Below, piece by piece: positions 1 to 6,258 of a stretch of 7,678 nucleotides of DNA. Positions within the stretch are counted from its first letter, which is position 1, and every line of letters starts with the position of its first letter. The notes below the pieces were generated by a model. That model was not told where the DNA came from, searched no databases, and was given only the letters and a program-made list of their open reading frames with translations. The translations under genes were made by a program, and so were the position numbers. The stretch spans positions 1 to 7,678 of the forward strand of contig JAENWE010000441.1 of NCBI GenBank assembly GCA_016650185.1, read 5' to 3'. The stretch comes from Vicinamibacteria bacterium (GTDB lineage: Bacteria > Acidobacteriota > Vicinamibacteria > Fen-336 > JAGNNV01).

Positions 1-119
1 CCGGTGGGATCGGTGAGGCGATGGATCTGTTCAAGGTTGGTCGTCTTGCCCGACTTCGCGGGCCCGTAGAAGACGACCTTGGCCTTGATCGTCTTTTCTG
101 CAAAGTTGAACTGAACCAT
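1..119 (-). CDS. MglA-like small Ras-type GTPase, N-terminal part (runs off left edge)
   Basis: Only the first 39 codons are present, starting at the ATG at 119-117 and leaving the window at base 1. The protein begins MVQFNFAEKTIKAKVVFYGP and continues with a P-loop, G-P-A-K-S-G-K-T-T-N-L at residues 19-29. This fits the Walker A pattern GxxxxGKT and the GPxxxGKTTNL form typical of bacterial MglA (gliding/polarity) GTPases. Family members bind and hydrolyse GTP and switch cell polarity or motility machinery, usually with an MglB/roadblock partner as GAP; the partner is not in this window. The gene lies 120 bases downstream of the selenoprotein gene on the same strand, with a possible promoter between them. 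No strong Shine-Dalgarno is seen, only a weak purine stretch GGTGGG upstream. The family call rests on the P-loop and its surroundings alone. Confidence 0.8.
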   Translation of the reverse strand, partial: MVQFNFAEKTIKAKVVFYGPAKSGKTTNLEQIHRLTDPT

Positions 120-153
120 TAGTGACCCACCACGAAGACGCTTTCTGTTCGGC

Positions 154-167
154 GCCCCTTCAGGGGC
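154..167 (-). other. small hairpin in the leader of the MglA-like gene
   Basis: A perfect 5-bp inverted repeat, GCCCC and GGGGC with a 4-base loop, lies between the possible -10 element and the MglA-like start. On the minus strand no T-tract follows it, so it is not an intrinsic terminator for the selenoprotein gene. It may be a leader structure or chance in GC-rich DNA. Confidence 0.3.
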
Positions 168-182
168 TTAAGGAGATTTTTG

Positions 183-191
183 AATATAGCA
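183..191 (-). promoter_or_regulatory. possible extended -10 promoter for the MglA-like gene
   Basis: Read on the minus strand, this stretch is TGCTATATT: a TATATT hexamer (5 of 6 matches to TATAAT) preceded by the TGn of an extended -10 element. No good -35 hexamer is found at 16-18 bases upstream, which is tolerable for an extended -10 promoter. It would give a leader of roughly 55-60 bases before the MglA-like ATG. This suggests the GTPase gene can be transcribed apart from the upstream operon. Sigma-70 consensus use in this organism is assumed. Confidence 0.35.
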
Positions 192-239
192 CGCGGTGCG
201 AAAGCGCTCCGGCGGGTCTTGCCGCGTTTGTCCGGGGGG

Positions 240-914
240 TCAGGAGAGTGAAGAAGGCGTGGCGACGTCGAGAACATGCTGAAGCAACGCGGACTCCGGT
301 TGGGCCCCCACAAACTCCGCGGTTTCACCCACCACCGTCTTCGGAACGGACGAAACCCGATAGCGTCGGGCGAGGTCGGGAAAGCCCGTGACCTCTACGC
401 CATCCGCGGTGATCTTGTCGCTGGCGATGGCGAAACGGTAGGCCAGGCGCACGGCCCGGGGGCAAAACGGTCAGGTCGGGGTCGAGAAGACCTGGAGATG
501 GACGGGCGTGGTCAGGGAGGCGAGAGCTTCGATGGTCGCCGGATCAAGGCCACTCTCGCCCTTCGAAACATCAATGATTCCGTCAATCAAGACGCCGAAG
601 TCATATTGCATGGGCAGGCCGAAGAACCGGACGCCGTAGTCTTTATCCGCGCCCCCATCCACTCCCGCGCGAAGGATGGCAACCGCGGGGATACGCGTCA
701 CCCCCAGGTCTTTCGCCTGGGTGGCGTCGATAATGAAGTTCTTCGCCTCGACGATGACGCGTGGGTCCAAGGTCCCAAGCTCCTCCACCAGGCGCTTCAC
801 CTCTTCCGATTCGGGATGCTGAAGGGCCTGGGAAAAGACGACAAGCTTCACCGGATGAACCATCTCGGAAAAGCGCTCTTTGATCTGACCGCTGACTTCC
901 TCGTCGAAAAACAT
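240..914 (-). CDS. Predicted selenoprotein: two-thioredoxin-fold disulfide oxidoreductase (PDO / AhpF N-domain-like) with U-P-F-C active site
   Basis: The frame runs from ATG 914-912 to TGA 242-240 and has one internal in-frame TGA at 473-471. Reading that TGA as selenocysteine gives 224 residues. Residues 1-115 form a first thioredoxin-like unit (PVKLVVFSQ at 21-29, cis-Pro loop R-I-P-A at 74-77) that lacks any CxxC. Residues 135-224 form a second unit: PVHLQVFSTPT, then U148-P149-F150-C151-P152, then AVRLAYRFA, then the cis-Pro loop S-V-P-K-T at 189-193. In relatives the same place reads TPTCPYCP, so the TGA replaces exactly the attacking N-terminal cysteine. C151 is the only cysteine in the chain. 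The length and motif position closely match archaeal PDO (about 226 residues, second CPYC near 146-149). The expected role is cytoplasmic thiol-disulfide exchange or peroxide-linked reduction through a selenenylsulfide. A SECIS-like stem-loop follows the TGA. The gene starts 8 bases after the DinB-like stop, without a strong Shine-Dalgarno, so coupled translation is likely. The alternative is a sequencing error or a Cys-to-stop pseudogene. Confidence 0.82.
443..459 (-). promoter_or_regulatory. candidate bacterial SECIS stem-loop
   Basis: Directly after the in-frame TGA (473-471, minus strand) the mRNA can form CCGGGC-CGUGC-GCCUGG, a 6-bp stem (one G-U pair) closing a 5-base loop. The stem starts 12 bases after the UGA and the loop starts 18 bases after it, with G as the second loop base. 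Published bacterial SECIS consensus rules ask for an apical loop roughly 16-37 bases after the UGA, a short upper stem and a G in the first two loop positions, and all three are met. An alternative pairing (GGGCC with GGCCU) gives an 8-base loop starting with G-U and also satisfies the rules. The element lies inside the coding region, as bacterial SECIS elements do, and would be bound by SelB. Confidence 0.7.
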
Positions 915-922
915 GGCGAAGG

Positions 923-1426
923 TTAGTCTCTGCCCGCGGCGGCCCTGAAGGCCGCGAGGTTCCGCTCGACCTGCCGGGCATGATTGGTCAAATGCGCGGC
1001 ATAGCTTTTGAGCCAGTCGCAGGCGTTGTATGGGCCGGACTGAGTGTGCCGCCCCTCCTTCGCCCAGTCGGCGTCATTCATGGACCGCAGAATGGGCAGG
1101 GTCGCCGTGCGCACCGCATCGATGGTGCGCAAGGCACGGTCTGTCGACTGAGCGTGATAGTTGAACATCTTCGCCCAGGCGTCCTGGTCATAGCCGACGA
1201 TCACTGGTTCCTTCTCACCCACCAGGAGCCGGATGCGGGTGGCCGCGTACGTCTCAGAGTCCGCGCAATGAATCACGACCTCGTGAGCCGACCACTTGTT
1301 CGGGGCCGGCCTCCACTTCTCGGCATCCTCCGGAACGTTCTCCCAGGCGGTTCTAAGGAGGGTCGCGCCCTTCTCGTATTCGACGATGAGTTTCTCGCGC
1401 TCTTCGGCGCTCAGAACGGTGGGCAT
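923..1426 (-). CDS. DinB/YfiT-superfamily protein (putative metal-dependent four-helix-bundle enzyme)
   Basis: The product has 167 residues, ATG at 1426-1424 and TAA at 925-923. It matches the DinB/YfiT fold: an N-terminal helix, then a W-x-x-x-P-x-x-x-W-S-x-x-E-x-x-x-H pattern (W38 to H53, with IHCADSE at 52-58), and near the C-terminus AHLTNHARQVERNL. The three probable metal ligands are H53, H145 and H149, the usual arrangement for this superfamily. Members include bacillithiol/mycothiol-type S-transferases and many proteins of unknown role; the substrate cannot be read from the sequence. The start overlaps the ACT gene stop by one base (TGATG). A good Shine-Dalgarno, AAGGAG, lies 8 bases before the ATG (complement of 1435-1440), which fixes the start and shows translational coupling. 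The thiol-enzyme tendency of the family fits the selenoprotein next door, but that link is inference. Confidence 0.85.
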   Translation of the reverse strand: MPTVLSAEEREKLIVEYEKGATLLRTAWENVPEDAEKWRPAPNKWSAHEVVIHCADSETYAATRIRLLVGEKEPVIVGYDQDAWAKMFNYHAQSTDRALRTIDAVRTATLPILRSMNDADWAKEGRHTQSGPYNACDWLKSYAAHLTNHARQVERNLAAFRAAAGRD

Positions 1427-1890
1427 CAGAGGCTCTCCTTGCGGGCATCGGAAATGAGCCCCTCAATGACGCGCACCGCGTCGTCAAGGCGGCTTTGCGG
1501 AACAAGAATGTGATCGGTTCGAAATCCGCATTGGGGAATGATCGGAATCCGAGCCACCGCCAGTCGATCCGCGACGGGAGCGAAGAAGCCCACGAGGTCA
1601 ACCGGCATGGTCGCTTCGATGGTTATGGCCCGCAGTCCGGTCACGATCTCCGTCGCCCGCGCTCTGAGCCGCCACGCGTTGAACGCCGCTTCGGGGGCGC
1701 TCAGTGTGCACTCCGTCCCTTCCGTGAGGAACGCGACGAAAGCCGACGCATCGCGGACGCCCACGCGGCCGGCAAACGCGGCCACCCGGTCACCGACGAA
1801 TCGCGGGAACGTCGCAAGCACCAACGCCTCGGGCCAGACCTTGGTCTGGGCGGTGGACCAGACTTCGCGCGCCCGGACATTCAGGGTCAT
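1426..1890 (-). CDS. ACT-domain-containing small protein
   Basis: The product has 154 residues, from ATG 1890-1888 to TGA 1428-1426. The C-terminal half (about residues 85-150) reads ITIEATMPVDLVGFFAPVAD, then RLAVARIPIIPQCGFRTDHILVP, then a closing helix LDDAVRVIEGL. This is the layout of the tandem ACT/CASTOR-type ligand-binding proteins, in which T-D-H/Y-x-L-V-P is a characteristic late strand. The N-terminal half (DASAFVAFLTEGTECTLSAPEAA) corresponds to the first unit. Such proteins usually bind small molecules such as amino acids and have no catalytic residues; the ligand here is unknown. It is the first gene of the leftward operon. No convincing Shine-Dalgarno precedes the ATG, and no in-frame earlier start codon was found close upstream, so the start is likely but not proven. 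Confidence 0.72.
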   Translation of the reverse strand: MTLNVRAREVWSTAQTKVWPEALVLATFPRFVGDRVAAFAGRVGVRDASAFVAFLTEGTECTLSAPEAAFNAWRLRARATEIVTGLRAITIEATMPVDLVGFFAPVADRLAVARIPIIPQCGFRTDHILVPQSRLDDAVRVIEGLISDARKESL

Positions 1891-2174
1891 GATGACATGC
1901 GAATTTACGACTACCGAGACGTTCGGCGGAAGGCCGGAACGGAGATATTTGGATCACATTCTAGAATCGTGGATTGCCCGAAAACCAGTTTGAGGTGCAA
2001 GCAACTGGATCGCCTTGACACGAATCGATTTCGGGCTCATTCTTCTCTTAATTTCGCGACAGGCCCGGTTCGTGCTGTATCGGCGCACTACTGGGCACGG
2101 TTGCTCTGATACCTGTGCCGTGCAGACGTCCACCGTTGTTTCTATTCCCCCAAAACTGTTTGAGGAGATCTCAC
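1891..2174. other. divergent intergenic region
   Basis: These 284 bases separate the leftward ACT/DinB/selenoprotein operon from the rightward receptor gene, so promoters for both must lie here or upstream. The region is less GC-rich than the genes, with AT-richer stretches around 1940-1990 and 2140-2160. Apart from the possible -35/-10 pair listed separately I see no operator repeat and no gene. No clear promoter was found for the leftward operon. Confidence 0.6.
2015..2043 (+). promoter_or_regulatory. possible sigma-70 promoter for the TonB-dependent receptor gene
   Basis: A perfect TTGACA hexamer at 2015-2020 is followed after 17 bases by CATTCT at 2038-2043, which matches only 3 of 6 of the TATAAT consensus. 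If used, the leader before the receptor ATG would be about 125 bases. The weak -10 makes this tentative. Confidence 0.3.
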
Positions 2175-5154
2175 ATGCGTTTAATCAGGACTTTGGCGAT
2201 CGCGTGCGTGGCGATCGCTCTCTTGTCTCAGGGTGCTCTGGCGCAAGAGCTGCGAGGCAGAATCGCCGGCGTCGTCACAGACGACAGCGGCGCGATCGTA
2301 CCGGGCGTGGCCGTGACCGCCAATTCCCCGGCCCTTATCCAGCCTCAGACGACGACCTCGGGATCTGACGGGAGCTAACGTTTCCCCGCCCTGCCTTCGG
2401 GCCTCTATACATTGACCTACGAACTTCAGGGCTTCCAGACGATCAAGCGCGAAGGCCTCCGGGTCACCCTGAACCAGACCTTTACCATCGACGCGAAGAT
2501 GAAACCGGCAAGTCTCAGTGAGACACTGACCATCACCGCCGACACTCCCGCCGTGGACACGAAGACCACGTCCATCGGCACAGCGTTCACCAAGGAACTC
2601 CTCACCGACATCCCGAACGCGCGCGACGTCTGGGCGGCCATGGCGCAGGCCCCGGGATTCCAGATGCAGGCCTATGACGTAGGCGGCTCCCACACGGGCA
2701 CGCAGACCGGGTACCTCGCCTACGGCGTGGGTGATCAGAACAAGACGATGATTGAAGGAATCAACGTCACCGAGAGCACCGCCGCGAACGCCGGCTATTT
2801 CGACTTCGGCAGCTTCGAGGAATTCCAGCTCGGCGCGGCCGGAAACCTCGGCGAACAGGCGGGCCCGGGTGCGCTCATGAACATCACGGTCAAGTCGGGC
2901 GGCGATAAGTTCGGCGGACAGATCTACTACGACTATGAAGGATCGAGCACGATCGGCGACAACGTTCCGTCGGCCTTCAAGAGCCCCGGCGGCGTGGGCG
3001 CGGGCGGTTTCAAAGCGCCCACCATCACGGATCCCGCAACCAAGCAGCTGATCGGTCTCCAGACCGGCAACCCGATCACGAAGCAATACGACCTTAACGT
3101 GAACGTCGGCGGACCAATCATCAAGGGCAAGCTGTGGTTCTTCGCCGGCTATCGCGACAACAACCAGTACAAGACGATCCTGGGCCTTCCCGGCACCACC
3201 GCGCAGAGCCAGTTGAAGAACTACACCGGCAAGATGACGTTCCAGGTGAACCCGAAGAACCAGATCATCGGCTTCTGGAATCAGCGAACCAAACTCCAGC
3301 CCCTGCGCGATCTGTCTCTGACCACTCCGATCGAATCGGCCTACTACCAGGCCTCGAAGAACAGGCCCACGAAGCTGGAATGGACGAGCGTTCTGTCCGA
3401 CCGGGCGTTCCTTGACATCCAGGTCGCTCATTGGCTTAACGCCTTCCCGCTTTATCCGACCAAGACATCGTCGAGCAGCACCGAGGGCGTCGGACCGGGG
3501 CGCATCGATCTCTCCACCAACCAGCTCTCGGGCTCCAACAACTCCTATCAGGATCAGTTTCGGTACAAGCCCCAAGTCTCGGGAAGCCTCGCCTATTTCG
3601 TGGACAGCTTCGGCCCCGGCAGCCACAACTTCAAGCTGGGGGTCGAGTGGCAGCGGGACCGGAAGGAGTTTCTGTCCTTCCAGCCCGGCAATATCTGGTA
3701 CCGCGATGCTCGCACCGTAAGCGGAGTGATTACCACCCAGGAAGTCGATGTCTGGAACACCAACGGCGACGGCGAGGGCGCGAACCGCTCGGTCAACGAC
3801 GCGACCCAGAGTTCGGCCTACCTCAACGACACGTGGGCTATCACCCGCCGACTGTCCCTCAACATGGCCGTCCGGTACGACCGCTATGTTCTGGGCTGGC
3901 CCGATCAGAAATTCACCCCGGCTCAATCGGCGATCTTCCCTGCGGTCAGCGTTTCCGCCCTCAACGCCGTGACCCTCGCCTCTCTCTCCTCGAATCGGCT
4001 TCGCCTGGGACATCACGGGCAAGGGCAAGACGGTCCTTAAGAGCTTCTATGGTCGATATGCCTATAACCCCAGCGCCGACGTCACGGACCGCGAAAACCC
4101 GGTGGGCGCGGCCCAGAACCGATATGCCTTCGTGGCCTGCACGACGGGTCAGACCAGCGGCTGCGATCTCAACAACAACAAGCTCGTCGACGGCCCCGAG
4201 GAACTCGGCCGGCTGATCTCGCAGCTTGGCGGAGCCGGTTTCGTGAAGGTGGATCGCGACATCGATCACCCTTACGGAATCGAGTTCTCGAATCATATCG
4301 AGCACGAACTCATTCCCGGCCTCTCCCTCCGCGGTTCCTACGTTTTCAAGGGAACACGTAATGAGTGGGCGGAGATCGACACCGTCCGCGTGAATGCTCT
4401 GAACGTCCCCTTCAACTTCCTGGATCCTGGCCCCGACGGTCTGACCGGAACCGGTGACGACCAGACGGTTCAGTTGTTCGGTCAGGCTACCGGTACCGGG
4501 AGCAACCGCGTCTATGGAAATCCTGAGAAGTACGGCCTCCCCGGCCACGAGGGGGACTATCACACCGTCGAATTCGCGGTGAACCGTCGCATGAAGAACA
4601 AGTGGATGCTGCTCACGTCATTCGAGCACACCTGGGCGAATTCGTTCGTGAGTCCGGCCCAGGCGTCCACCAGCGCCCTGGGGACGATTCGACACTCGAC
4701 CGCTTATCTGTGGAATCCCAATTCGCGTCGTTTCGGACGCCAGGACCAGACGTTCTGGAACTACAAGCTCCTTGGGCGCTACGAACTGCCATGGAGCCTC
4801 GCGGTTGCCGCCTCCTACAAGCTGCAGAGCGGCTTTAACTGGGCCCGCAGCACGAGCGTCAACATCCCCGGACTGGGGGCGACCACAGTGGCCATGGAGC
4901 CTCTCAATTCGAACCGTTCGCCGAACGTCGGCATCCTGGATTTTCGAGCGGAGAAGGCGATCAGGATCAGAGGAGATCGAAAGCTGACGGCGATGGTGGA
5001 CGTCTTCAACGCCCTGAACTCGGACACCGTGGTCAATTTCCGCTTGACGTCGCCATCGGCGAACACCACGAACCCAGTGAGCAATCGGTTCAATGAGCTG
5101 ATCGCTCTCCTGGATCCTCGGATCGTCCGGTTCGGAGTCCGTCTGGACTTTTAG
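2175..5154 (+). pseudogene. Oar-like TonB-dependent receptor, interrupted by a nonsense codon and a frameshift
   Basis: The start is ATG 2175, with Shine-Dalgarno GAGGAG at 2162-2167. The N-terminus is a Sec signal peptide (MRLIRTLAIACVAIALL, cleavage after A-L-A, residue 23). A carboxypeptidase-regulatory-like domain follows (LRGRIAGVVTDDSGAIVPGV), then a plug (YGVGDQNKTMIEGINVTES, YFDFGSFEEFQLGAAGN, NITVKSGGDKFGG) and a beta-barrel ending RFGVRLDF with a terminal Phe. Restored length would be about 993 residues, normal for these outer-membrane proteins, thought to import or bind large substrates at the cell surface. Codon 68 is TAA (2376-2378) and the frame resumes at once (RFPALPSGLYTLTYEL). 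Near 3979-3993, in a CT run, the frame shifts: before it ends TLASLS, and after it SPRIGFAWDITGKGK reads on in another frame to TAG 5152-5154. It could be a decayed gene or carry assembly errors. Confidence 0.85.
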
Positions 5155-5177
5155 CAGACAGCCCCGCCTGGTCGCCT

Positions 5178-5192
5178 GCCGGCGTCGCCGGC
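5178..5192 (+). other. GC-rich hairpin downstream of the first receptor gene
   Basis: GCCGGC repeats at 5178-5183 and 5187-5192 around a 3-base spacer, giving a 6-bp stem 24 bases after the receptor stop codon and 26 bases before the terminator stem. It has no T-tract of its own. It may protect the 3' end of the message or be chance in GC-rich sequence. Confidence 0.35.
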
Positions 5193-5217
5193 TCGGCGTC
5201 CTTTTGGGGTCCTTAAG

Positions 5218-5253
5218 GAAGGCGCGGGGATGCTTCCCGCGCCTTCTTTTTTT
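5218..5253 (+). terminator. strong intrinsic terminator after the first receptor
   Basis: The stem 5218-5228 pairs perfectly with 5236-5246 (11 bp, GAAGGCGCGGG with its complement) and can extend by two weaker pairs to a 3-base loop. It is followed directly by seven T residues at 5247-5253. This ends the receptor transcript. Confidence 0.93.
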
Positions 5254-5573
5254 GCACGAGATTATGAAGGTGCAATCCGGTGGCATACCAAACATCCATC
5301 CAAAACCCCCATTTGCTAATCCAATTTGTCGACGCTCGCGTAGGCAACCAGGGCGATGGCACACCGGGTCGAGTTGAAAGGGTTGGACTTAACCCGGGCT
5401 AAAGGTCTCTGCAGCGTGGCACGGGAGTTGTTATGACAACACAACAATTCGCCAATCGGCCTCTTGGCTGACGTGGCTAAGAAGCCCCGGCGGGTGGGGA
5501 CGGAGGGTCCCCTCTCGCTGGGCAAACAGCACGCCGGCCTTGTTCGACTTCCAATTCCGGTGCATCAACACCA
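5254..5573. other. intergenic stretch without a recognisable gene
   Basis: About 320 bases between the terminator and the receptor remnant. Short open frames exist on both strands, but none has a ribosome binding site, family-like sequence or sensible composition. The first 100 bases are noticeably richer in A and T than the flanks. Minor dyads are seen (GGGTT-6-AACCC near 5380-5395 and TTGT-4-ACAA near 5429-5440), with no evident role. The missing promoter and N-terminal coding region of the following receptor remnant would normally be expected here, so one boundary of a deletion or rearrangement probably lies near 5560-5575. Confidence 0.55.
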
Positions 5574-6152
5574 CCGAACGGCTTCTACTTTGACTACGGC
5601 TCCTTTGACGAAGTCGTGGTGGGCGCCGCGGGCAACACCGCGGAAATGCCGAGCGGCGGCGTACTCACAAACTTCATTGGCAAGTCCGGCGGCAACAAGC
5701 TCTCGGGCGAGGCCTACTACGAGTACGAGAACAAAGACCTGCAGAGCAGCAATGTGACCGCCGACCAGCTGGCTCGCGGTCCTGGCTACGGCATTCGCCT
5801 CACTCCGGTCTGGAAGTCGCAGCAGGGTTATCCGTATGCCCGCGTCTTCAGCGCCAACGCCGGAGAGATCTCGCAGAACTTCGTCACCGAAGCCCTCACC
5901 GCCCATCGGATGGAGACGATCAAGCAGTTCGATATTCGCGCGGAGAAACGCTTCAAGCTGAGCGGCCGGATGAACCTGGACGTTTTGTTTGATGTCTTCA
6001 ACGTGATGAACGCGAACACCGAGCTCAATATCCGCGCGACCACGGCCACGCTCTCGATCAGCGAGACCGGCATTGTGATCCCGGCGCTCAACACCCCGAT
6101 CACGATTCTGCCGCCGCGAATCGCCCGTTTGTCGGCGCGGTTGAGCTGGTAG
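5574..6152 (+). pseudogene. Truncated and internally deleted TonB-dependent receptor (second paralogue)
   Basis: The recognisable frame begins with NGFYFDYGSFDEVVVGAAGN (from 5577) and continues TAEMPSGGVLTNFIGKSGGN, which aligns with the plug of the first receptor (YFDFGSFEEFQLGAAGN and NITVKSGGDKFGG). After about 70 residues, around TADQLARG, it passes directly into C-terminal barrel sequence: PGYGIRLTPVWKSQQGYPYA, then FDIRAEKRFKLSGRMNL, DVFNVMNANTELN, and PPRIARLSARLSW before TAG 6150-6152. The signal peptide, the N-terminal domain, half the plug and most of the barrel are missing, so about 190 residues remain of an expected 950-1050. The internal junction (about 5765-5790) keeps the reading frame. 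The only usable start codons are GTGs at 5616 and 5619 with no convincing Shine-Dalgarno. It cannot form a barrel and is most likely a remnant, or a mis-joined assembly of two receptor copies. Confidence 0.8.
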
Positions 6153-6168
6153 TCCGCAAGACGTAAGG

Positions 6169-6192
6169 TCAAGCGCGGCCGCCCGCGCTTGA
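6169..6192 (+). other. GC-rich hairpin after the receptor remnant
   Basis: A perfect 10-bp inverted repeat, TCAAGCGCGG at 6169-6178 and CCGCGCTTGA at 6183-6192, has a 4-base loop. It lies between the stop codon and the terminator and lacks its own T-tract. The first receptor has a hairpin in the equivalent place. Confidence 0.5.
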
Positions 6193-6200
6193 GACGCAAA

Positions 6201-6234
6201 AAGGGGGCCTCTTCGGAGGCCCTCTTGTTTTCTT
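6201..6234 (+). terminator. intrinsic terminator with UUCG tetraloop
   Basis: The stem 6201-6211 pairs with 6216-6226 (11 bp including one G-T wobble) around a TTCG loop closed by a C-G pair, the very stable cUUCGg tetraloop. A T-rich tail GTTTTCTT follows at 6227-6234. It ends transcription of the receptor remnant before the VOC gene. Confidence 0.88.
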
Positions 6235-6258
6235 GAAGTAGAGATCACGAGGAAGCCA

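Noticed and set aside
240..452. A separate 70-residue gene, with the 147-residue upstream frame as another gene
   Set aside because: Both pieces lie in the same frame, separated only by the TGA and six sense codons that complete the P-F-C-P motif. The GTG taken as a start is Val155 of the thioredoxin fold and has no ribosome binding site role. They are one selenoprotein.
276..926. A 216-codon plus-strand frame opposite the selenoprotein gene
   Set aside because: Its sequence is low in recognisable structure and rich in Arg, Gly and Asp as expected for an antisense shadow, while the minus-strand reading gives a clear thioredoxin-fold protein.
2376..2378. Recoding (selenocysteine or other) at the receptor's internal stop
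   Set aside because: The codon is TAA, not TGA, and the expected residue is aromatic rather than cysteine. A plain nonsense change or error is the simpler reading.
2181..4028. A 615-codon open frame on the minus strand opposite the receptor
   Set aside because: It has no family-like sequence or ribosome binding site. It is antisense to an unmistakable receptor with signal peptide and conserved motifs; long antisense frames are common in GC-rich coding DNA.
5380..5440. Recombination or attachment site, or small RNA, in the empty stretch
   Set aside because: Only short 4-5 bp dyads are visible. There is no integrase, direct repeat, promoter or terminator pattern to support a function.
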